Notes: generated by a model not told the origin, from the letters alone. A DNA stretch of 64,000 bases from Flavobacterium beibuense F44-8 (GCF_000769915.1 NZ_JRLV01000014.1:62001-126000); one strand, 5' to 3'. Positions 38,075 to 46,291 are shown, numbered from the stretch's first letter. A program made the numbers and translations.

Positions 38075-39220
38075 CTAAACGATTAATCGTGGTATATCCA
38101 TAGGCAGCCTTGTAAGCAATTCATAATTTAACTGACTACTTAATTCCCCAAACGAAGCTACCGTAATTTCCTGCTCTCCCTGCTCTCCTATTAAGGTTAC
38201 TTTATCATTTATCTTTACATCAGGAATATTACTTACATCGACCACTACACAGTTCATGTTTACCGTTCCTACAACAGGAGCCCTCATTTTATTAATAAGA
38301 ACATGACCGGTATTGCTCAGGCTTCTGCTAAAACCGTGGGCATATCCCACAGGCACCACCGCCACATGTATTTCCTGATGCGCAAAATAAGATGAACCAT
38401 AACCTATAAACTCTCCGGGAGGCACAAGCTTTAAGCTCATTATTTTACTTTCCCAACTGATAATACGCCTTAACGGAGACTGTACCGTTTTGTATTTGTT
38501 AAGGTATTCTATTAAAATTTCGGGGCTGGGCCAAAAACCATATTGCATAATACCTATGCGAAGCATATCGTAATGCATATCGGGCAATCGAACAGCTGCC
38601 GCACTACAGCAGGTATGGATCATATTAGGCTCAAGTCCTAAACTTTTAAACTGCTTTAGAGCCCTTTTAAAATTGATTTTCTGCTTTTTAACACGGAAGT
38701 AGTTCGTAATACTTTCGGCTCCGGCAAAGTGCATGCACAACCCCTGAAAAACCAAAGTATCAGTATTATTTTTAAATGTATCTGCCAATTCAGGAATCAT
38801 GGATTGCTCAAACCCCATACGATACATACCTGTTTCCATTTCAATATGTACCAGTGCTTTTTTACCTGTAACAGCAGCAGCTTTTACGGCTGCATGCAGC
38901 CGTTCCATATTAAAAACATAAAACTGAATATCGTTCTCAATAGCCCAGGCAAGATCTTCGTCTTCTATAGCCCCCATTATCATAATGGTCGTATTTTTAG
39001 CTACTGTTTGCTGTACGCGCAAAGCCTCTTCGGCATTAAATACCGAAAAATGATTTACACCACATTGTTCGGCCATAGTCACATACTCCTCAATACCGTG
39101 ACCGTAGGCATTGCCTTTTACAACGGCGCTTAATTTTTTATCTTTAAAATATTCCCTTAAAAAATCCCAATTACTCTTTAAAGCATCTTTGCTTAGTTTA
39201 ATATGGGTGGATTTCATCAT
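38075..39220 (-). CDS. alr: Alanine racemase
   Basis: A 381-residue PLP-dependent fold-III racemase that makes D-alanine for peptidoglycan. The PLP lysine is in AVVKGNAYGHG (Lys35). The second catalytic base region lies in the C-terminal domain with FIGYGSSYFAHQEIHVAVVPVGYAHG. Two adjacent ATG codons (39220, 39217) are both possible starts. The upstream M20 peptidase gene ends two bases away, so they form an operon. Confidence 0.95.
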   Translation of the reverse strand: MMKSTHIKLSKDALKSNWDFLREYFKDKKLSAVVKGNAYGHGIEEYVTMAEQCGVNHFSVFNAEEALRVQQTVAKNTTIMIMGAIEDEDLAWAIENDIQFYVFNMERLHAAVKAAAVTGKKALVHIEMETGMYRMGFEQSMIPELADTFKNNTDTLVFQGLCMHFAGAESITNYFRVKKQKINFKRALKQFKSLGLEPNMIHTCCSAAAVRLPDMHYDMLRIGIMQYGFWPSPEILIEYLNKYKTVQSPLRRIISWESKIMSLKLVPPGEFIGYGSSYFAHQEIHVAVVPVGYAHGFSRSLSNTGHVLINKMRAPVVGTVNMNCVVVDVSNIPDVKINDKVTLIGEQGEQEITVASFGELSSQLNYELLTRLPMDIPRLIV

Positions 39221-39222
39221 AA

Positions 39223-40341
39223 TTATTGTACTTTTCTCTGTATTTCAATAAACATTTTAATTCCGGTTTCGGTTATCTCATCCGGGTAATCATATTCGGG
39301 ATGGTGTAATGGTTTGCAGTTCTCACCCGATCCCACACCAAACATAGCTCCGGGGAATAGGTTAGTAAACACCCCGAAGTCTTCCCCAAAGCGAAAACCT
39401 TCATTGAGGTTTTCATATTCGAATTGATTCTCACCCGCAGCCTCATGGATTATAGCCACTGCATCAGGATGATTTTGATTGGACTCAAAAGGTTCAATCA
39501 TTTCAAAAGTTACCTGTAACCCTTCCTGCTCAGCAAGATTAGTTGCTATTGTTTTGGCTTTGGCAATGGTATCGTTAAGCCTTTGGTTATTATCGGCTCT
39601 TATGGTTAGGTGTACCGATCCTTCCCCTGCCGAAACGCCATAGGCCTTTTCCCCCATCTCCATATATACCGGAGTTATGGTTATATATTCAGGTTTTTTC
39701 TCCATATTAAGCTGAAGGGTTTGCAGCATAAAGCTACTCATGGCAGCCGCAGGGTTTTTACCGTTCCAGGGTTCGGCGGCATGTGCTGTATATCCTTTAA
39801 AGTAAGTAGCAAGGCTTACCACACTCGAGGTAAAACTCCCTGTTTTACATACTATTTTATGCTTTTTGAATCCCGGTAGGTTATGCAGGGCAAACACCAT
39901 ATCAACATCAAGCGATTTAAAGAAAAAATCATCGGCTACATTACGGGCGCCCCAGCCGTTTTCTTCCGCAGGCTGAAACAGCAGGTATACATTACCTGCC
40001 TGTGGGCGTTGTTTGGCATAATGCCCCGCAACACCATACATTATGGTAGTGTGCCCGTCGTGTCCGCATTTGTGGGATACACCAGGAGTTTTAGAATTAT
40101 AAGATAAATCGGTATTGGTTTCCTGTATAGGCAGTGCATCAGTATCGGCTCTCAGCAAAATATTCTTACCGGGCGCTGTACCATAAAAACAGGCAATAAT
40201 ACCCGTATTGGCAACCTTTTCAAGCCTGTCGGGCTTTAAGGGCTCCAGTAAACTGAGTATGTATTTTTGAGTATTGTATTCCTGTTGTGAAATTTCAGGA
40301 TTTTGATGCAAATAGTGCCTTACAGCGGTTAAGTTTTCCAT
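39223..40341 (-). CDS. M20D-family amidohydrolase
   Basis: A 372-residue zinc amidohydrolase of the N-acyl-amino-acid hydrolase (M20D/HipO) type. Motifs: LLRADTDALPI near residue 63, the metal ligands in SHKCGHDGHTTIMYG, and LLFQPAEENGWGA. No signal peptide, so likely cytosolic. The substrate is unknown. It is translationally close to alr. Confidence 0.9.
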   Translation of the reverse strand: MENLTAVRHYLHQNPEISQQEYNTQKYILSLLEPLKPDRLEKVANTGIIACFYGTAPGKNILLRADTDALPIQETNTDLSYNSKTPGVSHKCGHDGHTTIMYGVAGHYAKQRPQAGNVYLLFQPAEENGWGARNVADDFFFKSLDVDMVFALHNLPGFKKHKIVCKTGSFTSSVVSLATYFKGYTAHAAEPWNGKNPAAAMSSFMLQTLQLNMEKKPEYITITPVYMEMGEKAYGVSAGEGSVHLTIRADNNQRLNDTIAKAKTIATNLAEQEGLQVTFEMIEPFESNQNHPDAVAIIHEAAGENQFEYENLNEGFRFGEDFGVFTNLFPGAMFGVGSGENCKPLHHPEYDYPDEITETGIKMFIEIQRKVQ

Positions 40342-40620
40342 AATCTCTGTTTAGGCTAATAATTATACTAAAAATTAGGCAGTTAAAAAAGGGTTTAAGT
40401 GAACTCCTTCACTTTTTAACACACTTAAGTAAAATTACGGGATTTTTTAAAACCGTAATTTTTACGCAGATATACATGTTTTTACCTTACTAACTTAGCA
40501 AAGCTAATCAATTGATTTACAAATAAAAAAGTGGAACAGATAACCACTTAAATAAACGGGCGGTATTTATTTCTGAAAAGCCTAACGAGTAAGAAAACCA
40601 ACTAAAAAATTATTAAGATT

Positions 40621-40905
40621 ATGTCAACTCAAAATTCATTAGAAGCAACATTAGTAGGAGGATGGACTCCTTTTCATCCACTAACTGCAGAAGACAAAGC
40701 AGTATTCGATCAGGCAATGAAAGGTTTTGTAGGTGTAAAATACACTCCGCAAAGCGTATCTACACAGGTTGTAGCCGGTAAAAACTACCGTTTTAAATGT
40801 ACAGCCTCTATGCCACCTGCAGAGGTAGTATGGGAAGCTATCGTTGAAATTTTCCAACCTCTTAACGGAGGAGCTCCTTACGTTACAGGAATTATAAGAC
40901 TATAG
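40621..40905 (+). CDS. Small cystatin/stefin-like protein
   Basis: A 94-residue cytosolic protein. QVVAGKNYRFKC (QVVAG at residues 49-53) matches the QxVxG hairpin with which cystatins and stefins bind papain-type proteases, followed by an aromatic/basic strand as in stefins. The N-terminal LVGGWTPFHP supplies a Gly-Gly segment and a second possible contact (FQPL) lies near the end. Length fits stefins. Function as a protease inhibitor is inferred from the motif. A large terminator follows. Confidence 0.72.
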   Translation: MSTQNSLEATLVGGWTPFHPLTAEDKAVFDQAMKGFVGVKYTPQSVSTQVVAGKNYRFKCTASMPPAEVVWEAIVEIFQPLNGGAPYVTGIIRL

Positions 40906-40931
40906 TTTAAAACAACAACTTTCGTCCAACG

Positions 40932-40970
40932 AAAAATCCGCTTGATACTTTAAGTATTGGCGGATTTTTT
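40932..40970 (+). terminator. Terminator after the cystatin-like gene
   Basis: Stem beginning AAAAATCCGC, with an inner GATACTT / AAGTATT helix, and closing GCGGATTTTTT. The T-tract is on the plus strand. About 10 outer pairs are perfect; the inner part has a wobble and a bulge. Confidence 0.85.
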
Positions 40971-41081
40971 AGTTTCATAACCCTGCTGATTAAAAAATAT
41001 TTAGCCAATGTTTAGGTTTGCGCGCCTCATTTTCTTGATAAATATTAGTTAACAGACCTTTTAACCACCCCTTATTTTATT

Positions 41082-41089
41082 TAGATTTG
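41082..41089 (+). promoter_or_regulatory. -7 element of the DUF1508 gene
   Basis: TAGATTTG fits TAnnTTTG, 53 bases before the ATG at 41143. A TTTT about 19 bases upstream is a weak -33 candidate. Confidence 0.4.
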
Positions 41090-41142
41090 TACTATTAAGA
41101 GCCACGTAAAAACAAGTCTAAGAAAAAATTATTGCAGGAAAT

Positions 41143-41529
41143 ATGGGGATGTTCGTGATAAGTAAACGAAACAACGGAGATTATAAATTTGTTTTCACAT
41201 CCAGAAAGGGAAAAACGATTTTTACCAGTATAGGCTGTAAGCAAAAATCTGATTGCCAAAGGATAATAGAAGCCATAACAGAAGATGTCCATAAGTTTAC
41301 TTTCAGGAAAAATGCTACCCCATCGGGTAAACATTTTTTCAGGCTCTCCATTGGCGGACTCGTACTGGCTACCAGCCGTAAATATTCTACCCCGTTAATG
41401 CTGCAAAAAGGTATTGACGAAATTATTAAATATGTGATTACCGCCGAGATACTTGATTTCTCTGAAGGGGAATCTATTTTCCCTCCCGAGGAAGAAGTAT
41501 TTTTAAATGAAGAGGCTAAAGCCAGTTAA
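41143..41529 (+). CDS. DUF1508 (YegP-like) tandem-domain protein
   Basis: A 128-residue protein with two YegP-like units: FVISKRNNGDYKFVFTSRKGKTIFTS in the first half and KHFFRLSIGGLVLATSRKYS in the second. A start at the methionine two codons later (41149) is an alternative. DUF1508 proteins are small and of unknown function. It is convergent with rlmF (6 bases apart). Confidence 0.75.
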   Translation: MGMFVISKRNNGDYKFVFTSRKGKTIFTSIGCKQKSDCQRIIEAITEDVHKFTFRKNATPSGKHFFRLSIGGLVLATSRKYSTPLMLQKGIDEIIKYVITAEILDFSEGESIFPPEEEVFLNEEAKAS

Positions 41530-41535
41530 ATAGCC

Positions 41536-42477
41536 CTACCCTTTTTTCAATTCGCTTTCACTTAAAAACGTCCAGGCTACAATACGCGTAGTTTTATTAC
41601 CTGTGCCCATAGCAATGGTTTGGGTTTGGGTTACCCCTATATTGCTTAACGCTTTATAAATCCCTTTTAGGTTAGCTTCTTTTGAAACCAGCGTAGTAAA
41701 CCAACGGCAATTTTTGGCAATCTTTTTACTTTCGGCAATCATGGTCACAATAAACCTATATTCCCCTCCGTCGTAAATAAGCTCATTACTTACACCCGCA
41801 AAATTAAGTTGTAGTGATTTCACCTTTTTCCTTTGTAGGTTTTTAAGTTTCCTTAAAGTTCCCTTTTGGGCATCCTCTGCCGAAGCATGGAAAGGAGGGT
41901 TACACAGTGTTACATCTATCTTATCGGTACTGTTTATTATCCCCGTAAAAATATGCTTGGGATTTTGCTGTTGCCTAAACTCTATATTTCCTTTGAGCTT
42001 ATCGTTGGCTTCAGCTATCTTTTTTGAAGATGCTATAGACTCGGTACTAACATCACAGGCTATAAACTTCCAGCCATACTCGGCTACCCCAAGTATAGGA
42101 TAAATACAACTCGCACCCACTCCCACATCAAGACAGGTAATAGCATCCCCCACAGGGATTTTACCATTATTCCCTTCTGCAAGCAAATCGGCCACGTAGT
42201 GAATATAGTCTGCCCTCCCGGGTATGGGAGGACATAGGTTTTTATCAGAGAAGTCCCAATACTCAATGCCATAATAATGATTAAGCAGGGCTTTGTTTAA
42301 CAGCTTTACCGCCATTGGGTTGGAAAAATCAACCGATTCATCACCAAACTTATTCAGTTTAATATAACCTGCCAGCTCGGGAGTACAGCCTTTAAGCGCA
42401 TCCAAATCATATCGCTCCCTGTTTTTATTGCGGGGATGTAATTCTGATTTCTGCTGCTTGCTTTTGTCTGTAGGCAT
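41536..42477 (-). CDS. rlmF: 23S rRNA (adenine(1618)-N6)-methyltransferase
   Basis: A 313-residue class I SAM methyltransferase. The SAM-binding region is CLDVGVGASCIYPILG, and the catalytic N6-adenine motif is NPPF in LCNPPFHASAEDA. The N terminus with HPRNKNRERYDLDAL matches RlmF (YbiN), which modifies A1618 of 23S rRNA. Confidence 0.94.
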   Translation of the reverse strand: MPTDKSKQQKSELHPRNKNRERYDLDALKGCTPELAGYIKLNKFGDESVDFSNPMAVKLLNKALLNHYYGIEYWDFSDKNLCPPIPGRADYIHYVADLLAEGNNGKIPVGDAITCLDVGVGASCIYPILGVAEYGWKFIACDVSTESIASSKKIAEANDKLKGNIEFRQQQNPKHIFTGIINSTDKIDVTLCNPPFHASAEDAQKGTLRKLKNLQRKKVKSLQLNFAGVSNELIYDGGEYRFIVTMIAESKKIAKNCRWFTTLVSKEANLKGIYKALSNIGVTQTQTIAMGTGNKTTRIVAWTFLSESELKKG

Positions 42478-42556
42478 ATTATTTCTTTTGGCGGAATGGT
42501 TAATTATCCGGCATCAAAATTCGGCAAAAAAAAGGTATAAAGCCAATGCTAAGCTA

Positions 42557-43117
42557 TTAAACCCTTAACGAAGCCCTAAAGCCCCTGGCAGCATAATACG
42601 ATTCGGCACCATTATGATACAGGAAAACCGTATCATAACGACGGTCACAAAATACAGCTCCGCCCAGTTGCCTTATATTATCAGGGGTTTTAACCCAACT
42701 CGATGTTTTGGTATCAAACTTACCAAGCGTTTGCAATTCCCTGTATTGTTCTTCGGTTAAAATCTCTACACCCATAGCCGCTGCAACATCAAGAGCACTG
42801 TCTTTAGGCTTATGTTCTTTTCTCGATTCAAGTGCTGCACGGTCATAACATAAACTCCTGCGTTTAGGGCTTTCGGGAGAACAGTCGTAAAAAATATACT
42901 CACCTGTTTTGGCATCAAACCCTACAACATCGGGCTCACCTCCTGTTTCTTCCAAAGCATCTAGCGACCATAATTTATTAGTGTTGGCTTCCAGTTTTTC
43001 CTGCACCTTATCCCAGCTTATCCCTTCATGCCTAACCATATTTTTCTCAAAACGGGATTTGAGTACCTTTAGTAATTCCTGCGACTGGTCGTGTGATAAT
43101 TGATTTTTACTGCTCAT
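42557..43117 (-). CDS. DUF4256 family protein
   Basis: A 186-residue cytosolic protein with the DUF4256 pattern: LWSLDALEETGGEPDVVGFD, YIFYDCSPESPKRRSLCYDR and GGAVFCDRRYDTVFLYHNGAESYYAARGF. The function is unknown. It is the last gene of the arsR-SRPBCC-doxX-like operon, with its 5' end overlapping the previous gene by 11 bases. Members of this family often sit beside ArsR/SRPBCC pairs. Confidence 0.85.
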   Translation of the reverse strand: MSSKNQLSHDQSQELLKVLKSRFEKNMVRHEGISWDKVQEKLEANTNKLWSLDALEETGGEPDVVGFDAKTGEYIFYDCSPESPKRRSLCYDRAALESRKEHKPKDSALDVAAAMGVEILTEEQYRELQTLGKFDTKTSSWVKTPDNIRQLGGAVFCDRRYDTVFLYHNGAESYYAARGFRASLRV

Positions 43118-43505
43118 TACTTATCGTTTTTAGTTGGTTTGTGTTTCTTGATTCAGGTCTTAAATACCATGATACCACAGTAAGCACTATCAATAATACC
43201 GGACCGAATAATTCTCCCACCGGGCTACCCGATACCAAATGAGACACCACTGCCCCCGTCATGGTAAAAAAGAACCCCGCATAAGCCCATTCCTTAACAA
43301 CAGGCATTTTAGGCAGGAGCATTACCACTACACCCAAAATTTTCCATATCCCTAAAATGGTGAGAATATAAACCGGATAGCCTAATTGGGTTATCTTGGT
43401 TACTTCATCTTCTGTTTTCAGTAGTTGTACTATCCCTGTAGAGAGCATTCCTAAAGCCAGCCAAATGGTAGCAATCCAGTAAATAATTTTATTACGCTTT
43501 GTCAT
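43107..43505 (-). CDS. DoxX-like membrane protein
   Basis: A 132-residue protein with four hydrophobic segments (IYWIATIWLALGMLSTGIV, ILTILGIWKILGVVVMLL, GFFFTMTGAVVSHLV, LLIVLTVVSWYL). The KILGVVVMLLPKM block is typical of the DoxX-like group. It is in an operon with an ArsR regulator and an SRPBCC protein, a combination found in several flavobacteria. Confidence 0.82.
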   Translation of the reverse strand: MTKRNKIIYWIATIWLALGMLSTGIVQLLKTEDEVTKITQLGYPVYILTILGIWKILGVVVMLLPKMPVVKEWAYAGFFFTMTGAVVSHLVSGSPVGELFGPVLLIVLTVVSWYLRPESRNTNQLKTISNEQ

Positions 43506-43512
43506 AACTCCC

Positions 43513-43980
43513 CTATTTTAGTTTTTCAGCTATTTCCTGCAGTCGGTTATGAGCCATATTAAGCCCCTGTGCAAACGGAAGCTGTAGCATTTGGTTCCTC
43601 ATCGCTACCGACCTGTACACGATATGCATGGTAAGCTGACTGGTATCATTAGTCAGTTTTTCAAACTTCAAAAATTCCAACTGTACTTCAAAAGGAGTGT
43701 TTTCCATTTCGAAGGTGCGTACTATTCTTTTATTTGGCTCAAACTCATGAAAAGTACCGTTAGCACTAAACACCACATGCCCTTCGGGACTGGTAGTTTC
43801 AAACCTGTAACTGCCATGTTTTTTAGCTTCCAGCTTCACTACGTTTGTTCCCATCCACTGAGCAAACAAACCGGCATCTTCATAAGCTTTGAAAAGAAGT
43901 TCTACCGGTAAATCAAATTTTCGGGTAATTACAAGCTCCTGCCGGTTATCTTCGGCATGAATTTTTGTTTTTAATTCCAT
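43513..43980 (-). CDS. SRPBCC (AHSA1-like) domain protein
   Basis: A 155-residue helix-grip protein. ITRKFDLPVELLFKAYEDAG, AQWMGTNVVK, and a C-terminal QGLNMAHNRLQEIAEKL helix are typical of the AHSA1/SRPBCC group, which forms a hydrophobic ligand pocket. Its ATG overlaps the arsR stop by one base. The ligand is unknown. Confidence 0.87.
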   Translation of the reverse strand: MELKTKIHAEDNRQELVITRKFDLPVELLFKAYEDAGLFAQWMGTNVVKLEAKKHGSYRFETTSPEGHVVFSANGTFHEFEPNKRIVRTFEMENTPFEVQLEFLKFEKLTNDTSQLTMHIVYRSVAMRNQMLQLPFAQGLNMAHNRLQEIAEKLK

Positions 43981-44309
43981 TATTGTTCGTTTTTTGATTG
44001 ATAATTCTTCATTACATCCTCAAGCCTGTTAAACCTTTCATCCCACATTTTACGGAACGGCTCAATAAACTCAGCAATCTCCTTCATCTTCTCGGGGTTT
44101 AGGTGGTAGTATATCTCCCTCCCATTTTGCTCAGGTCTTAGTAGCTGACATTCGGTAAGTATCTGTAAGTGTTTTGAAACAGTAGGCCTTGCGGTATCAA
44201 AATTTGAGGCTATAGTACCTGCGGTCATTGCCTGTGTAGCCACCAGCATAAGAATCGACCTTCTTGTTGGGTCGGCTATTGCCTGAAAAACATCACGTCT
44301 TAAATTCAT
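43980..44309 (-). CDS. ArsR-family transcriptional repressor
   Basis: A 109-residue winged helix protein: [49 protein letters not shown]. Metal-binding cysteines of ArsR/SmtB are not evident (one Cys only), so it belongs to the non-metal group that often pairs with SRPBCC proteins. It heads the operon and probably represses its own promoter, which has two dyad operators just upstream. Confidence 0.9.
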   Translation of the reverse strand: MNLRRDVFQAIADPTRRSILMLVATQAMTAGTIASNFDTARPTVSKHLQILTECQLLRPEQNGREIYYHLNPEKMKEIAEFIEPFRKMWDERFNRLEDVMKNYQSKNEQ

Positions 44310-44310
44310 T

Positions 44311-44359
44311 GCGTAGTTATTTGACTACAAATATATGTGTAGCTATTTAACTACGCAAA
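44311..44359 (-). promoter_or_regulatory. arsR operon promoter with two dyad operators
   Basis: On the minus strand the -33 TTTG (44356-44359) and -7 TATATTTG (44328-44335) are separated by exactly 20 bases, a perfect Bacteroidetes promoter. Two 16-base dyads of form GTAGyyAAATArCTAC lie at 44339-44354 (between -33 and -7) and 44313-44328 (just after -7). They are 26 bases apart, two to three helical turns. Repressor binding would block RNA polymerase at both sites. Confidence 0.8.
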
Positions 44360-44366
44360 TAATTTT

Positions 44367-44417
44367 AAAAAAAACTGGTTTTCACCGAAGGCTTTTTAAC
44401 TTGTGGAGAAGATGGGA
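44367..44417 (-). repeat. Degraded copy of tRNA terminator and 3' tail (copy A)
   Basis: Matches copy B at 46003-46053 over the terminator (GGTTTTCACCGAAGG), the spacer (ACTTGT) and the tRNA-end sequence GGAGAAGATGGGA. It has lost the perfect stem and diverges after 44417. Read as an old displaced 3' end of a tRNA gene. Confidence 0.75.
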
Positions 44418-44507
44418 TAGCTATCGAACTCTTTTATAAAAGATTTAAATAGATTTTGATTTTATTGCAAAAATACACCTATCATCGACCTAGTTCAATA
44501 TATTAAC

Positions 44508-44987
44508 TTACTGATTATTGACTGACGAATAAGGCTCCGGATATTTTTCAGGATACTCTTTACGTTTATCTATATAATATTGACTCCCTTTTCTATTTGA
44601 ATCCTTTTTTTCTTTAAACAGAAACAAATATCTATCCCGCCTATTTAAATATAAAATAAATGTATTGTCATTATAGTCAACAATATCCAACGAGTGTTCA
44701 CCCCATTTTAAAATACTGTCTTTTGATATTACCCAATCAATATCATCAAAAATTAAATCCCCATCTTTAGTAATTTGCTCAAATTCACCATTTAATTTTT
44801 TTCGATAGTGAGTAGAAGTCCCATCAGCATTAAACTTAAAATAAGCACCTCCTAAATATCCCGGCTCTGCTTCATCATAAACTAACCAATAGTCATTAGT
44901 TCCATTAACAATGCAGCTATCCATAGACTGATTATTACAACTTACATAGGCCAGACTTAATAAAAAAAGAAGTACAGCTTTAACCAT
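44508..44987 (-). CDS. Hypothetical lipoprotein
   Basis: A 159-residue lipoprotein (MVKAVLLFLLSLAYVSC, lipobox Cys17). The mature part is polar and beta-rich with DYWLVYDEAEPGYLGG and many aromatic residues. It ends in a charged stretch (KKDSNRKGSQYYIDKRKEYP). No family recognised. It lies inside the zone bracketed by the two tRNA-tail copies and is probably accessory. Confidence 0.65.
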   Translation of the reverse strand: MVKAVLLFLLSLAYVSCNNQSMDSCIVNGTNDYWLVYDEAEPGYLGGAYFKFNADGTSTHYRKKLNGEFEQITKDGDLIFDDIDWVISKDSILKWGEHSLDIVDYNDNTFILYLNRRDRYLFLFKEKKDSNRKGSQYYIDKRKEYPEKYPEPYSSVNNQ

Positions 44988-45104
44988 CAGCTTTCACGTA
45001 TTCAACATTGTAAACATCTTTTCATGTAAAACATTAAATTTAATTACGAATACTCCCAAAATACTTAGCTTTTATTACACACCTGTACTGTTAGGGGAGT
45101 TAGA

Positions 45105-45458
45105 TTAATCAGGGGTGTACAATTCCCATGTAGCATTTGTCACAGAATAAAATTGGGGATAACCCTGATACGCAAGATTTTTTAATACAGGTGAAGAAAC
45201 ATTAGCAGAATTCTTCCTATGAATAGCTTCCGCATCTACAAATCTAAAATTACCCTTTAATTTTACTTTTTTACCTTCATAAATAGTATCCCAACGCCTT
45301 AAACCTGCAATTCGATATACTTTTTCACTATCACTACATAATATAGCTCCGGTTTTATTGCTGTGCGCAATTCCAATGACAGAATCAAGAGTACCTGCAT
45401 CTTTCCCTGACTTACAACTCATAATTAGCAAAAAACAAACTAATACAAAATATTTCAT
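45105..45458 (-). CDS. Hypothetical lipoprotein, intact copy of a duplicated gene
   Basis: A 117-residue lipoprotein (MKYFVLVCFLLIMSC, lipobox Cys15). The pattern KVYRIAGLRRWDTIYEGKKVKLKGNF suggests a small OB-like beta barrel, but no family is certain. The first 33 codons recur in a truncated copy at 45848-45955. Confidence 0.65.
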   Translation of the reverse strand: MKYFVLVCFLLIMSCKSGKDAGTLDSVIGIAHSNKTGAILCSDSEKVYRIAGLRRWDTIYEGKKVKLKGNFRFVDAEAIHRKNSANVSSPVLKNLAYQGYPQFYSVTNATWELYTPD

Positions 45459-45535
45459 AATTAAACTTGTATGAATAAACTATCTGACATATTGGGGTAA
45501 CATTTTCAAAGACAGCAATATATCTTTATAATCCT

Positions 45536-45814
45536 TTATTCTAATTCTTCAACCCAGCCGTGTGATGATAGCGAATATAATACATCACCTGTTTCTGCAG
45601 CTATATATACGACTACCCCCCGTTCCTCCACACCCCACAAAGTGCTGTAACCCGCTATATAGACGGTTAAGTATTCACTTTCATGATCTCCGTATAGGAT
45701 TTTCTTATTTTCTTTTAATTGTATCTCATTAACAGGACTAATGGTAACATAATCACGCCTTTTTTTTCCAAGATATTTTTTTAGTATATCGTGGGCTTCT
45801 TCTTTTGTAATCAT
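45536..45814 (-). CDS. Small hypothetical protein
   Basis: A 92-residue cytosolic protein. The pattern EEAHDILKKYLGKK, then EYLTVYIAGYS, then VVVYIAAETGDVLYSLSSHG is vaguely like small PepSY- or immunity-type domains, though the match is too weak to assign. It lies between the two related lipoprotein copies. Confidence 0.6.
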   Translation of the reverse strand: MITKEEAHDILKKYLGKKRRDYVTISPVNEIQLKENKKILYGDHESEYLTVYIAGYSTLWGVEERGVVVYIAAETGDVLYSLSSHGWVEELE

Positions 45815-45847
45815 GCTATTTAATTTTTAAAATGTCATCAATTTGAA

Positions 45848-45955
45848 TTATTTTTTTGTGTACGCAATTCCAATGACGGAATCGAGAGTACTTGCATCTT
45901 TCCCTAACTTACAACTCATAATTAGCAAAAAACAAACTAATACAAAATATTTCAT
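45848..45955 (-). pseudogene. Truncated duplicate of the lipoprotein gene at 45105
   Basis: Codes 35 residues (MKYFVLVCFLLIMSCK, then LGKDASTLDSVIGIAYTKK) and stops. Residues 1-31 match the intact gene except at a few positions (Ser17 to Leu, Gly22 to Ser), so it is a clear recent duplication broken near codon 32. The upstream bases (TTTCATAATTAAA on the plus strand) also match. Confidence 0.8.
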
Positions 45956-46002
45956 AATTAAATTAATTAGTTCAATCATGTAACTCAATAACTAATATAA
46001 AC

Positions 46003-46034
46003 AAAAAAACCTCCGGTTTTCACCGAAGGTTTTT
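46003..46034 (-). terminator. Terminator of the tRNA remnant
   Basis: Minus strand: AAACCTTCGGT, GAAA loop, ACCGGAGGTTTTTTT. The 11-bp stem has one mismatch and ends in a U-tract. Confidence 0.75.
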
Positions 46035-46039
46035 ACTTG

Positions 46040-46060
46040 TGGAGAAGATGGGAGTCGAAC
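46040..46060 (-). tRNA. tRNA 3' end fragment (copy B, attachment site)
   Basis: The minus strand reads TTCGACT (T-loop), CCCAT (T-stem), CTTCTCC (acceptor) and A (discriminator), an exact tRNA-tail layout. Upstream the expected T-stem partner ATGGG is replaced by a non-pairing sequence (CATGGGG), and no acceptor 5' strand GGAGAAG is found within the next 120 bases. So it is a fragment created by integration, not a full tRNA. Identity of the amino acid is not known; a tmRNA tail is a less likely alternative. Confidence 0.65.
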
Positions 46061-46291
46061 CCCATGCGTAAAACCCGCATAAATGCTGGGCTTCTTATAT
46101 CATTGGTTTACTTTGCCACGATTTTGCCACAACCTAAACCTTCATAATGTTTTGACTTAGAGAACGATATAATCTTAAGCAAAGATACAAAACCCTGATT
46201 AAAATTGAAGTATTTAGAACTAAAATACAAAAGTATCCAAATATAAACATGAATTTAGTGTTTAGCACTAAAATGGCTTTAAGCTTCAAGT
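46061..46291. other. Gene-free end of the element with dyads and direct repeats
   Basis: This 231-base stretch contains TTTGCCAC at 46112-46119 and 46123-46130 (11 bases apart) and the dyad ATGCG/CGCAT (46064-46080). Further dyads are a bulged GTATTTAG / CTAAAATAC, TTTAGTG-TTTAG-CACTAAA at 46254-46272, and GCTTTAA/TTTAAAGC just before the helicase gene stop. They could be integrase arm sites, IHF-type bends or weak terminators. No gene is seen here. Confidence 0.5.

Noticed and set aside
46040..46100. A complete tRNA gene
   Set aside because: Only the T-loop, half T-stem and acceptor 3' strand can be read. The 5' acceptor strand and anticodon arm are absent over the next 120 bases.
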